Origin: Sedimenticola_A sp040506425
GTDB lineage: Bacteria > Pseudomonadota > Gammaproteobacteria > Chromatiales > Chromatiaceae
Assembly (NCBI GenBank): GCA_965224515.1
Contig: OZ245051.1
Span: 372,001-436,000 of the forward strand
Length of the DNA stretch: 64,000 bases
Reading direction: 5' to 3'
The translations under genes and the position numbers were made by a program. How positions within the stretch are numbered: position 1 is the first letter of the stretch; the number at the start of each line of letters is the position of its first letter. The notes under the pieces were generated by a model. The model searched no databases. It saw only the letters and a program-made list of their open reading frames with translations, and had not been told where the DNA came from. Below, piece by piece: positions 36,012 through 44,623 of the stretch.

Positions 36012-39000
36012 CAAACATATTCCTTGAGTTGATTAACCGCAGAAAACGGAACAGTAACATCCTCATTTTCTATGTATTCCACCTGCGCAAGTATCAGACC
36101 GTCACCAATATCTAGTGGCACCGCCAGATCAAGCCCCACAGTTATCCGATCTTCTATACTGGATAGGACACGTTCCGCGATCATACCGGAAGCTCGCAGA
36201 TGCTCGCCCCAAACTTTTGAAATCGCATTTGCACACTCTCCCATTCTGGCCTGAAACTCTTCATCACCAGTCAGTTGTGCAATTGCGTCAAGATCACCAC
36301 TCGCATAACCCCTTGGGCCGATGAGTAATTCGCTTTCCAGCCACTGCTTTAGTGTTACGACATGCCGCTTACAGCCAGCCTTTTCTAACCGTTTTTTCAG
36401 TTCAACTAACCCAATCCCCTTATCAGAAACATACGCCTTAAGAGACTTCTGCCATAGCTTTGCAGTCTCTCTCATCCCCGACGGCAGATTGGCATCTGCT
36501 AGTTCGCGGATGGCATCCCGGTCGGTCCCACGCAAAAACACAAGCACATCACCTTCAGCAAGGTCATTAACCTTCACAGCACGGAGCTTTTCTTCATCAC
36601 CTGTATTATCTATCGAGCCCGACATAAGATGGGTTGCCGACAAAGCCTCATGCTCCGGGGTAAAAAAGGCGTAAGTGCCACCGTGGAACACAATCATCCG
36701 TGCTACCGTATCAGACAAATCGCCTTCTCTCCTTGCGGCATGCACCGCCTGCTGACGAAATCGAAAGTCCTGTTCCTCAATCAGAGTATCATCACCAGTT
36801 CCCTCCTGACTGACCGGCAGGGCTGTGGAAACAGGAGGCGCTCTCCATCTGTAATTACGGTTAAAGATCTTAGACCTACGACTGCGCTCTGCCCGTTGCG
36901 TTCTTGATCTGTCCCGGCTACGGTAAAAGGCAGAACGCCATGTATCTTCAAACGAATATAGGATGAAGCAGATTTCCCGGGATGGCGGGTTTGAAAGAAT
37001 ATCCCAGGCCCTTCTGCGACCTGGCCAGTAGGGAATGATGAGTGTCTCGCATTCTACTTCACGAATACTTTTCCAGGGTAGAAACAACTCATAGTTTTCT
37101 GTTTCATTCTGCAGAAGAGGCACGCCCGCCGGAAAACGAGGTGGCATCAGAACTCTTACACCGGCAGTAGATTCGGCTGCCTTTGCGATGGCATCTGCCT
37201 TTAGATTGCTTTCCTCAATATTCAGAGCAAAACACTGGAGTGATTCTATTGAAGCAAGAGTGAGACTTTTTTCCTTTTCGTCCAGGTACAGGCTGCGCTG
37301 TATCTTTTCAGACAGCAGGACCAGGCTGCCGGTCATTTTGCCAGCCCCATCAGGCAGGGAGCTTAGTGGCACCGGAAGTCTGATCAGTTCAAGAGCAATA
37401 CTAAAAAGCTCGTCACGAAGGTCCTGGAGTTCCTCTGGAACATCCTCACCCGCCCTGCGCACATAAGTATCGAGATGATCAAGATCAGTTTTAGCCTTCT
37501 GAGCATCGGTACTGTTCAGAACGCAGATGTCCGGTCTCAGAACCAAGCTGCGCATCACAGATCCGTCGCTTTCCCGGAAAGGATGCTCGCCATCCGTATC
37601 CGGTTCACTATTGTTAACAAGCTCCTTCACCTCTTCGAAAGACCATTCCCAGAATTCGTAGCTACTTTTTTCAAGATTACTAATCGTATCCGTATCTTTC
37701 TCTTCAGCAATACAGAGTACCCTTGCGTCCAGGGACTGTATCTGGCTGAGCGCTGCAAACTTATTTCTGTTTGTTCCACCAAGATCAATCACTACAAGAT
37801 CCCCAGCGGTCAGCTTCTTCTCCTCAAGTATTTCAGCGGCAAGATCCAGGTCTGGTACGGTTGTCAGGATGCAGTCTGTTGTCCCAAACCTTGAATCCCA
37901 CCGTTCCAGACTACCGTCTTTTTTGATATGACCCATCGGTATGACACCTGAAAGAGGATGCCCATAAAGCTGTATTCCTGATACGAGTGCGCGGACAGTT
38001 GATATCTGAGAAACAAGCCAAACTCGCCCTGAAACTACGTTAAATTGCTGCGGCAGCGGTAGGTGAAAAAGCGCTTCTGTTCCGGCCAGGGTTATTTTCG
38101 CATCATCAATCTGTGTCGGGATATTTCCTCTCGGGGTAGCGTCATCAGGTGCAGGGCATAGGCGACCAGCCTGATCAGCCGGTATAAAAGATGCTGTTTC
38201 GTTTCTTTGTCCCTTACTGGTCGAATAGCGCTTAAGCCGGAGAAATTGATTACCCTGGATTTCCATCATCCCATCGAATATCGCAACAGCATCGTTATCG
38301 ACTCGGACTTTCTGACCCGGCGTGAAGGAAAAGACATCACCAGGTGATTCTGCCGCATCATATGCAGCACCCAGCGCAGCCCCGAAAGCAACCATAAAAG
38401 GTGTAATGCCCGAACTTGGAAGAATCAGAGCAGATCGCTCCAGGTGACCATTCGCGGTAAGGGCCGGGCACGTAAGAGCAGTGTTGATCAGTGCAAATTC
38501 ACTGTAGGTATATTCATTCTCGCCACAGGTCAGCACCAGATCCCGGAGGAATGGCCAAGTAGCGTAGAGGTCAGAAACAACCTCTTCAATAGACTGGGCA
38601 ACGGTACCAATAAAACTCACCGCTGTCGCCACAACATACATGTCATCCAGCAATCCGACGATACCGATGTCGTCTGGTATTGCATCTTCATTTAAATGGA
38701 CATAGTGCAGGGCTCCTCTGGCCCATGTCTTTTGCTCTGTTGACCATTCCCCATCACCGGAGAGAACCTCGGTCAGTTTTCTGATGTTACGCAGAAACCT
38801 GATTACGATTGAGGTAGACTCACCATCACCTAAACTAGCGACAAAGCAGTGAGTCTGCTCCAGAAGCTCAGCATCGTCTCCTCCGCTACTGCCGGCAAGA
38901 TCCAGTAGCATCGCTTCCGCATCCTGTTTTTCTTCCAATGACAGACCTTGAGTCTCATCGGCCAACAGCAATTGTCCATGGTCAGATATCTCATGAAGAG

Positions 39001-39313
39001 CAAAGCCCGCTACAAATGCCTTGACAGCTGGTATCACATGTACGTGAGAGTGTTCACCAAACGGCTGCAAGAACTTCAGGGCACGGCGTACCGTTTCTGA
39101 TCTGCTGTCATCTGGTTTCTGTCTGAGGAAATTAATCAGATCCACCGCAAATTGGTGGTAGCTTCTTTCTGCACTGCAAACTGGAGGATTATTTCTTAAA
39201 TACAACGAAGTATTACGGATCAGACTTTGATCCTTTTCAGAGGGATCCAGAGTAACATTAAGGAGCGATTTCCGGATGTACTCACGATCCTTATGAGTTA
39301 GTTGATAATCCAT
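36011..39313 (-). CDS. Large DrmE-like protein of unknown biochemical function
   Basis: 1100 residues, first gene of the operon. No catalytic motif that I recognise with certainty: a Walker-B-like LVVIDLGGTNRNKF segment is present near residue 500, but no clear P-loop. A basic stretch (RSRDRSRTQRAERSRRSK, around 800) could touch nucleic acid. The C-terminal 250 residues (LAEGDVLVFLRG, GMRETAKLWQKSLKAYV, and a final HTH-like region) resemble what is seen in DrmE of class 2 DISARM as I remember it. The assignment rests on size, position next to drmA/drmB and this weak similarity. The TGATG overlap with the helicase gene shows tight coupling. An IS element lies 24 bp upstream of its start. Confidence 0.6.
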   Translation of the reverse strand: MDYQLTHKDREYIRKSLLNVTLDPSEKDQSLIRNTSLYLRNNPPVCSAERSYHQFAVDLINFLRQKPDDSRSETVRRALKFLQPFGEHSHVHVIPAVKAFVAGFALHEISDHGQLLLADETQGLSLEEKQDAEAMLLDLAGSSGGDDAELLEQTHCFVASLGDGESTSIVIRFLRNIRKLTEVLSGDGEWSTEQKTWARGALHYVHLNEDAIPDDIGIVGLLDDMYVVATAVSFIGTVAQSIEEVVSDLYATWPFLRDLVLTCGENEYTYSEFALINTALTCPALTANGHLERSALILPSSGITPFMVAFGAALGAAYDAAESPGDVFSFTPGQKVRVDNDAVAIFDGMMEIQGNQFLRLKRYSTSKGQRNETASFIPADQAGRLCPAPDDATPRGNIPTQIDDAKITLAGTEALFHLPLPQQFNVVSGRVWLVSQISTVRALVSGIQLYGHPLSGVIPMGHIKKDGSLERWDSRFGTTDCILTTVPDLDLAAEILEEKKLTAGDLVVIDLGGTNRNKFAALSQIQSLDARVLCIAEEKDTDTISNLEKSSYEFWEWSFEEVKELVNNSEPDTDGEHPFRESDGSVMRSLVLRPDICVLNSTDAQKAKTDLDHLDTYVRRAGEDVPEELQDLRDELFSIALELIRLPVPLSSLPDGAGKMTGSLVLLSEKIQRSLYLDEKEKSLTLASIESLQCFALNIEESNLKADAIAKAAESTAGVRVLMPPRFPAGVPLLQNETENYELFLPWKSIREVECETLIIPYWPGRRRAWDILSNPPSREICFILYSFEDTWRSAFYRSRDRSRTQRAERSRRSKIFNRNYRWRAPPVSTALPVSQEGTGDDTLIEEQDFRFRQQAVHAARREGDLSDTVARMIVFHGGTYAFFTPEHEALSATHLMSGSIDNTGDEEKLRAVKVNDLAEGDVLVFLRGTDRDAIRELADANLPSGMRETAKLWQKSLKAYVSDKGIGLVELKKRLEKAGCKRHVVTLKQWLESELLIGPRGYASGDLDAIAQLTGDEEFQARMGECANAISKVWGEHLRASGMIAERVLSSIEDRITVGLDLAVPLDIGDGLILAQVEYIENEDVTVPFSAVNQLKEYV

Positions 39314-39345
39314 AGCTTCGTCAATCCTAAACCATCATGTAGTGG

Positions 39346-40191
39346 TCAACAAATCCTGGACAGTGATTTAAGTTTTTTCTCAGTCAGAGCCGGTGGCAGC
39401 CCCCCATTGAACTGATGCGGCCGCCCCCAGTTGTAGTAATCCATCAAGTATCGCCCAACATCCACTTCGGCCTCAGCCAGGGACGGATACCCCAAGCTCG
39501 GTATCCATTCCGTTTTCAAGCTCCTGAATAACCGTTCCATTGGTGCGTTGTCCCAGCAGTTACCTCGACGGCTCATGCTTTGTTCTATGCGATACCGCCA
39601 TAATCGCTGTCGGAATAGGCGGCTGGCATACTGGCTTCCCTGGTCCGAGTGAAACATCACACCTTCCGGCTTGCCACGCTGCTCGTAGGCCCGCTCCAGG
39701 GCTTTCACCACCAGCGGACCATCCGGATGGTTGGAGATCGCCCAACCCACCACCCGCCGCGCGTACAGGTCCAGGACGACGGCTAAGTAGCGCCACCGGC
39801 CACCCGCCCACAAGTAGGTGATGTCGCCACACCAGACAGTATCCGGTTGCTCAGGCGTGAACTCCCGGTTCAGCACGTTCGCTATATCCGGTCGCTCCAC
39901 CGTGGCCTGACGATACTTGTGCGGCCCCGGCTGTTTGCAGACTAGCTGATGCTCTCGCATCAGCCCTCTGACCTTGTATCGGCCGATCTCGTAGCCACGT
40001 TCCCGCATCATACTGACTATTGTTCGACTACCTGCAGAACCGCGACTTTGCGTAAATATCGCGTTGACCTCGGCACCCAACTCCAGCCGCTGCCGATCCA
40101 CCTTTCGCCGCCGCTGCCGGTAGCCGTAGTAACAAGACCGGGCAATTCCGAAGGCCGAACAGATAACTTCCACGTCTTCCTGCTCTCTCAA
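39346..40191 (-). CDS. IS3-family transposase OrfB (DDE catalytic part)
   Basis: About 281 residues from the first Met; the frame continues upstream to the slippery site. HTH_21 and rve integrase-core features are visible: WCGDITYLW (first Asp), HSDQGSQYASRLF (second Asp) and NCWDNAPMERLFRSLKTEW, which carries the catalytic Glu. It is normally made as the OrfAB fusion by -1 frameshifting at A6G (40245-40251), and the OrfB frame is open through that site. The catalytic residues look intact, so the element may still be active. Confidence 0.92.
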   Translation of the reverse strand: MREQEDVEVICSAFGIARSCYYGYRQRRRKVDRQRLELGAEVNAIFTQSRGSAGSRTIVSMMRERGYEIGRYKVRGLMREHQLVCKQPGPHKYRQATVERPDIANVLNREFTPEQPDTVWCGDITYLWAGGRWRYLAVVLDLYARRVVGWAISNHPDGPLVVKALERAYEQRGKPEGVMFHSDQGSQYASRLFRQRLWRYRIEQSMSRRGNCWDNAPMERLFRSLKTEWIPSLGYPSLAEAEVDVGRYLMDYYNWGRPHQFNGGLPPALTEKKLKSLSRIC

Positions 40192-40199
40192 TCGGTCGA

Positions 40200-40508
40200 T
40201 CAGCGCGTATGATCGATCTCGTCGGACATCAAGAGAGCTGTAGCCTTTTTTAATATCGCTTTCTCCCGCTCCAGCCGGTTAATCCGGGCTTCCAACTCCT
40301 GGATGCGTTGCTGATCTGGGGTCAGGGCCTTGGTCTTCGGCGTGACGCCATCCCGTTCGCCCCGGAGTTGCTTTACCCACCGTTGCAGCGATGTCTGTCC
40401 GACATCCAGCGAACGGCAAGCTTCGGCTATCGAGTACCCCTGATCAAGTACCAGGCAGGCCGCGTCACGCTTGAACTGCGGCGAAAACGATCTTCTTTGT
40501 CTTGTCAT
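40200..40508 (-). CDS. IS3-family transposase OrfA (HTH)
   Basis: 102 residues. HTH motif of the IS3 OrfA type (FSPQFKRDAACLVLDQGYSIAEACRSLDVGQTSLQRW), followed by a leucine-zipper-like coiled coil (RIQELEARINRLEREKAILKKA) that mediates oligomerisation. It contains the A6G slippery run near its end for production of OrfAB. It binds the terminal repeats. Intact. Confidence 0.92.
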   Translation of the reverse strand: MTRQRRSFSPQFKRDAACLVLDQGYSIAEACRSLDVGQTSLQRWVKQLRGERDGVTPKTKALTPDQQRIQELEARINRLEREKAILKKATALLMSDEIDHTR

Positions 40509-40677
40509 TGAACACCTCGTCTACGGTGGCAAGATTACCACCTATCTTGGTGTCCAGGTTCATTAGGCCACTACATCATATCTCAAAGTAATAAGTCCAT
40601 TTAACAAATTATATTTTTTTGTCTTAGCCATTAACAGCTAACAGTTTGTTGCACATAGACCTGCACCTGCTTATTGC

Positions 40678-40887
40678 TTAATCCGGCACCTGCTCAAACA
40701 AATCCCCTACTTCACACTGAAAGAACAAACAGAGCTTTTCGATAGCATCAAGATCTACTCTCGTCGCGGTCTCTCTGTATAAAAGACTCACCGTGTTTCT
40801 GTTTAAGTTGGTAGCTCGGGCAACGTCCGCGATTTTGAGCTTTCGCTCTCCCATTAGCCTGCTCAGATGGCATTTGATCAAAGACAT
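40678..40887 (-). CDS. Small XRE-family transcriptional regulator
   Basis: About 69 residues; alternative TTG starts exist (40896), and a GGAGG lies just before the ATG. It is essentially one helix-turn-helix (GERKLKIADVARATNLNRNTVSLLYRE) followed by LDAIEKLCLFFQCEVGDLFE, typical of stand-alone Cro/CI-type regulators found at the head of defence operons. It has the same orientation as the DISARM-like operon and would be its first gene without the IS element between them. It is divergent from the small hypothetical gene at 41000. Probably an autoregulatory repressor (inference). Confidence 0.85.
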   Translation of the reverse strand: MSLIKCHLSRLMGERKLKIADVARATNLNRNTVSLLYRETATRVDLDAIEKLCLFFQCEVGDLFEQVPD

Positions 40888-40999
40888 AACCTCCAAAACA
40901 TAAAAATTACATCCTGAATAACAAAATGTTCTTGTATTTGCAATTTTTGACCCTAATATCTCATTGTGAATGGCAATTTTATATTCTGGAGAACATTTT

Positions 41000-41350
41000 A
41001 TGACTTATAACGACATTCCCGATGTACTGGATTTTCTGGACAACACACCTCATGGGCGTGCAGCTAAGAGGGAGATGGAACGAATCGAGCGTATTAAATG
41101 CGCAAAGCGCAACGGGCAGATGCTCTTCGATTTCCTTCGCAATCGAATGAACCCAGATTTCTTAAGAAAAAAATCACATATCCCCTTCTTGGGATGCGGC
41201 TCAGAGCACTGCAATGAGCAAGCACTTGAACACTGGGCGTCTGAGCGCCTCAAACGCCACCCAGATCAAGAGCAGCGACTTACATCTGAATTCATGGTGG
41301 AGACATATGAATTACTGAGGGAAACGCTCATAGCAATTGAGGAGCTGTGA
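41000..41350 (+). CDS. Hypothetical small protein beside the XRE regulator
   Basis: 116 residues from the ATG at 41000, with GGAGA eight bases upstream; an earlier in-frame start at 40970 has no ribosome-binding site. Not recognised. The sequence is soluble and helical, with a basic N-terminal half (AAKREMERIERIKCAKRNGQ) and a Cys/His-containing centre (GCGSEHCNEQALEHW) that could bind a metal but does not form a known zinc motif. Divergent from the XRE gene with about 110 bases between, so the two may share a regulatory region. Confidence 0.6.
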   Translation: MTYNDIPDVLDFLDNTPHGRAAKREMERIERIKCAKRNGQMLFDFLRNRMNPDFLRKKSHIPFLGCGSEHCNEQALEHWASERLKRHPDQEQRLTSEFMVETYELLRETLIAIEEL

Positions 41351-41413
41351 CTGTGAACCAACGAAGTTTTCTGTTTTTGGCCCAAACCTTCCTGCCCAGG
41401 ACTCAATAAACAT

Positions 41414-41785
41414 ATGAACCACGGCAAACCAGATCTATCCGCAGAGCCTGAAACAGCTCATATCGATTGCTTGAAGCCTTTGTCTTTAGAAGAGGCTGCG
41501 GACTTTCTTCACATGGCCCCAGAGACACTCCGCCGCAAAGCAAGATCAGGCGAAGCACCTGCAGCCAAGCCAGGAAAGCAATGGGTCTTTATTGCCGAGG
41601 ATCTCATCGAGTTTGTGCGCTCTCAATACAGCGCCAGCACTCAATGCATTCTGACCAACAGGAAACAAACCGGGAGCGAGACATGGCTATCGTCAAACGA
41701 GGCAAAAAAGGCATCTATCACACCAATTTCACAGCACCGAACGGAAAAAGAATACGAGTTTCTACTCAGACCTCAGACAAAGTAG
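41414..41785 (+). CDS. Excisionase-like HTH protein
   Basis: 123 residues. The central part (LSLEEAADFLHMAPETLRRKARSGEAPAAKPGKQWVF) is a MerR/AlpA-type winged helix-turn-helix as found in excisionases and recombination directionality factors, followed by IAEDLIEFVRSQY. The last about 35 residues overlap the integrase start in another frame by 103 bases. Next to a tyrosine recombinase it should control excision of the island or integrase expression. No strong ribosome-binding site is seen upstream. Confidence 0.7.
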   Translation: MNHGKPDLSAEPETAHIDCLKPLSLEEAADFLHMAPETLRRKARSGEAPAAKPGKQWVFIAEDLIEFVRSQYSASTQCILTNRKQTGSETWLSSNEAKKASITPISQHRTEKEYEFLLRPQTK

Positions 41786-42804
41786 CTGCTCAGGAATTTC
41801 ATGACCGACTTAAAGCACAGTACTGGCGAGAATCGAAACTGGGAGAAAAACCAGAAAAATCATGGCAAGAAACTGTTTGCAGACACATAGCTGAGCTGCC
41901 GAAAAAAGATAACAGTTACAAATTAGATCATCTGCGGATTCTTGACGACCACCTAAAGAATAAGATGCTCCATGAAATTGATGAGACACTAATTTCAGAG
42001 ATCAAAATTGATCGTCTCCAACAAAAAGACAAACGCTATAAATATGGTGATGCACCAACGGTATCAAGAACTACAGTTAACCACACTCTTGCTGTCTTGA
42101 AGGCAGTATTAAATACTGCAAAAAAGTGGGGATGGATTGACCGTGTTCCCACCATTGAAAAACTTACTGTCAATAAAGAAGATACTGAAAGATTAGTTTG
42201 GCTAACACATGAGGAGGCTGACAGGTTGATTAATGAGTTACCGATTCACCTAGAGCGAATGGTGAGATTCAGCCTGCTCACTGGCCTGAGAGAATCAAAT
42301 GTGTACGGACTTAAGTGGGAATGGGTCAACAAAGAAAACAAGTTGGCTTGGATACCGCCAGGCTCCTCAAAAAATGAAAAGGCGATCCAGGTTCCATTAA
42401 ATGGTGAAGCTATACAGCTCTTAGAAGAAGTCAAAGGCGACCATCCTGTATATGTATTCACCTATAGAGGAAACCCTGTAAAAAGTATAAATACTGTTGC
42501 GTGGAGGAAGGCCTTGGATAGAGCGGGGATAAGGCCATATTATGTTGTTGGTAAAAAGAAGCTCTCATCTAGAAAGCAACACTACCCAACCAAACCACTA
42601 CATGAATACACCCAACCCACCTTTCGAGAGCATGATCTGAGACACACATGGGCGAGTTGGCACGTGCAGGCTGGAACGCCTCTTGCAGTTTTACAGCAAT
42701 TAGGAGGGTGGTCATCGTATCAGATGGTTCTACGCTATGCGCACTTATCGCCAAATCACGTTGCGCAGTTTGCCGACAGCATTTCTATCAAGAAAAAAAC
42801 CTAA
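41683..42804 (+). CDS. int: Tyrosine recombinase (island integrase)
   Basis: 373 residues from the ATG at 41683 (GGGAG six bases upstream); the frame is open further upstream to 41467, but that part only shadows the excisionase gene. The N-terminal domain begins IVKRGKKGIYHTNFTAPNGKRI, as in tRNA-targeting phage-type integrases. The catalytic residues are Arg in TGLRESNVYGLKW, His-x-x-Arg in HDLRHTWASW, a Trp/His position in LGGWSSYQ and the nucleophilic Tyr in VLRYAHLS. It lies 280 bp from the intact tRNA-Arg, the normal position for an enzyme that inserted the island there. Intact. Confidence 0.95.
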   Translation: MAIVKRGKKGIYHTNFTAPNGKRIRVSTQTSDKVAAQEFHDRLKAQYWRESKLGEKPEKSWQETVCRHIAELPKKDNSYKLDHLRILDDHLKNKMLHEIDETLISEIKIDRLQQKDKRYKYGDAPTVSRTTVNHTLAVLKAVLNTAKKWGWIDRVPTIEKLTVNKEDTERLVWLTHEEADRLINELPIHLERMVRFSLLTGLRESNVYGLKWEWVNKENKLAWIPPGSSKNEKAIQVPLNGEAIQLLEEVKGDHPVYVFTYRGNPVKSINTVAWRKALDRAGIRPYYVVGKKKLSSRKQHYPTKPLHEYTQPTFREHDLRHTWASWHVQAGTPLAVLQQLGGWSSYQMVLRYAHLSPNHVAQFADSISIKKKT

Positions 42805-43035
42805 AGACATTACTCGTCTTCGTCCTTACGGCACAAAACTGCCACATCATCTTAATCGAGCCTGGAAAAGAGCTTTATTACATTGAAATATATATAATTT
42901 TTTCCCATCACAATACATAAACCATCTGACTGTCGATCAGATAGTCTAATATTTCAAAACTTACCGTGCATTACATCCAATAAACTCAGCTTTAGCGGAA
43001 ATAGAGGCACAATTCTGACACATGCAACAGCGCCC

Positions 43036-43071
43036 AAAGAAAAAGGGCCTGCAGCATCGCTACAAGCCCTT
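43036..43071 (-). terminator. Island-supplied terminator for tRNA-Arg
   Basis: On the minus strand just past the tRNA 3' end, AAGGGCTTGTAGC and GCTGCAGGCCCTT form a hairpin followed by a T-rich run (TTTCTTT). It belongs to the island and replaces the original terminator now stranded at 18977-19005. Confidence 0.6.
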
Positions 43072-43085
43072 GTTTCTTTTACTTA

Positions 43086-43133
43086 ATATGGCGCGCCCGG
43101 CACGATTCGAACGTGCGACCGCCTGGTTCGTAG
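43086..43133 (-). repeat. attR: 48-bp core inside intact tRNA-Arg
   Basis: Identical to 19011-19058. It covers the 3' part of the tRNA gene up to the anticodon loop. The break of identity (T at attL, C here) lies directly after the shared GTTCGTAG. Confidence 0.92.
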
Positions 43134-43165
43134 CCAGGTACTCTATCCAGCTGAGCTACGGGCGC
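43089..43165 (-). tRNA. tRNA-Arg(ACG)
   Basis: 77 bases including encoded CCA. The acceptor stem GCGCCCG pairs with CGGGCGC. The D arm has AGCTCAGCTGGATAGAG. The anticodon stem-loop CCTGGCTACGAACCAGG gives anticodon ACG (deaminated to ICG in the cell). The T arm contains GTTCGAATC. It is the attachment site of the island. Confidence 0.97.
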
Positions 43166-43269
43166 TTGATCAGGAGGGCGTATTATTCAGATTCGGCCGT
43201 GTCCTGTCAATGGCTTATTGAAGAAAATCAGCCGAAAAAAGGGGACTCAAACAAGCAGCAAAGTCCGGC

Positions 43270-44544
43270 TCAGCCTTCCTGAGCCTCCAGTTGGGCGGCA
43301 AACCGGCAGGCTGACTTCAGGCCCAGCAGATGGGCATATTCCGGCTTAACAGACTCACCCTGAACCCCTGACACGAGGGGCTTTTCGGCAGACTCAAGGG
43401 AAGTAACCGACTGCTTGCTCTCCTCTTCTGCCGTATCCAATTCCACCTCAAACAGCGGCATTACCGATTCTCTCAGGCTGGAAATCTCGCCGGGATGGCT
43501 CTGGCAGAACTCCTGGAGCGCAGTAAAGAGGCTCTCTACGGTCTGCTCCTGGGGCTGACCGGGCACCTCTGGAGGCTGTTCGCTCTCAGTTGCGGCATCA
43601 GAACTCTTATGCTCGGCAAGCACCTCGATTTCATCACTCTCTTCGTCCGGATGAAGTGATTGAAAATACTCGCTGAACGCCTTTCCACGGGGCTTTTTTT
43701 CCAGCACATTGGAAAGGAGGTAGCTTGCTGTTTCCAGGCAGCGGCTGGCATGGCTGTCAGGATACTCCAGCAGGTAGGGCTTCTGGGCACGTACGGAGGC
43801 AGAAACCCTGGGGTCTGAAAATATGAAACTGAGGTAGTAGATCTCCAGTTCAAGGTATTTTACAACCGCCCCCTTGAACCGCTGATAGGTCTCGTGGGCA
43901 CTGGCTCTGCTCTGAACCATATTGATAATCACAAATACCGGGGCACTGAAGTTATGGCGCTTCAGAACCTTGAGCAAGGAGAATGCATCGGTCAGTGAAG
44001 TGGGTTCCGGTGTAATCGTGACAACCACGTAGGGAGAAGCCAGAAGAAAGCGAATCAGGGGGTCTGAGATGCCGGCGCCAGTGTCGATCACAAGATAATC
44101 AAACTGTGATTCCAACTGCTTCAGCCCATCAACCAGGTGTTTCTGTTGTTGCGAATTGAGATTTACAAACTCGCCTATACCCGTTGCACCCGGAACGATC
44201 TGGACTCCCCCCGGTGCCTCGATGAGGATATCCTCGATAGAGCTTTCGTTCCTGACATAATGTTCCAGGGTGTACTTGGGAGAGAGCCCGAGAAGAATGT
44301 TGACATTGGCCAGGCTGGTGTCTGCATCAAACAGGCAGACCCTGTTGCCGCGGGATGCCAGGGAGATGCTGAGATTGGTTGAAATACTGGTTTTTCCAAC
44401 CCCGCCCTTGCCACTGGTAACAGCAACGACATAAGCGTGTTTTGCGCTCTTTTCACCTTGCACTGGGCCACTAACACCCAGATCAGGGTCGCCTCCCTGA
44501 GCGGCAGATTGAACCGGTGCTGTAACAGCAGACTCCACTGACAA
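43270..44544 (-). CDS. MinD/FlhG-like ParA-family ATPase
   Basis: 424 residues. After a Gln/Ala-rich leader of about 40 residues comes the deviant Walker A motif TSGKGGVGKTSIS, then LFDADTSLANVNILLGL (Walker A' region) and YLVIDTGAGISDPLI (Walker B), diagnostic of the MinD/FlhG branch. The ATPase domain ends near residue 270. The remaining 150 residues are acidic and Glu/Ser-rich and of unknown family. FlhG-type proteins position flagella or other polar machines. No flagellar genes are nearby; the neighbour across the divergent promoter is an HDOD histidine kinase, so a link to c-di-GMP or cell-pole signalling is possible (inference). Confidence 0.85.
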   Translation of the reverse strand: MSVESAVTAPVQSAAQGGDPDLGVSGPVQGEKSAKHAYVVAVTSGKGGVGKTSISTNLSISLASRGNRVCLFDADTSLANVNILLGLSPKYTLEHYVRNESSIEDILIEAPGGVQIVPGATGIGEFVNLNSQQQKHLVDGLKQLESQFDYLVIDTGAGISDPLIRFLLASPYVVVTITPEPTSLTDAFSLLKVLKRHNFSAPVFVIINMVQSRASAHETYQRFKGAVVKYLELEIYYLSFIFSDPRVSASVRAQKPYLLEYPDSHASRCLETASYLLSNVLEKKPRGKAFSEYFQSLHPDEESDEIEVLAEHKSSDAATESEQPPEVPGQPQEQTVESLFTALQEFCQSHPGEISSLRESVMPLFEVELDTAEEESKQSVTSLESAEKPLVSGVQGESVKPEYAHLLGLKSACRFAAQLEAQEG

Positions 44545-44623
44545 GATTAAAATTCCTTTTTATACGAGAAAATCACTTTCTTTTCATTGACTTATTACGT
44601 CTTTTTGTTACATTTCATTAACT

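Larger units (their letters stand above)
39338..40575 (-). mobile_element. IS3-family insertion sequence, complete
   Basis: 1238 bp. The terminal inverted repeats start TGTAGTGG on both ends, with CCTGGACA conserved 18-25 bases in. A 3-bp target duplication (TCA at 39335-39337 and 40576-40578) marks the insertion. The two overlapping transposase frames are intact. The element is inserted 24 bp before the drmE-like start codon, in the same orientation. Confidence 0.92.
19059..43133. mobile_element. 24-kb integrative defence island in tRNA-Arg(ACG)
   Basis: Bounded by the 48-bp attL/attR repeats, with a tyrosine recombinase and a putative excisionase at the right end next to the intact tRNA. 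The cargo is a large STAND nuclease, a restriction-modification-Vsr module, a DISARM-like operon, an XRE regulator and an IS3-family insertion. Base composition is visibly AT-richer than the flanking core genes. No conjugation or phage structural genes are present, so it is a non-self-transmissible island. Confidence 0.9.
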
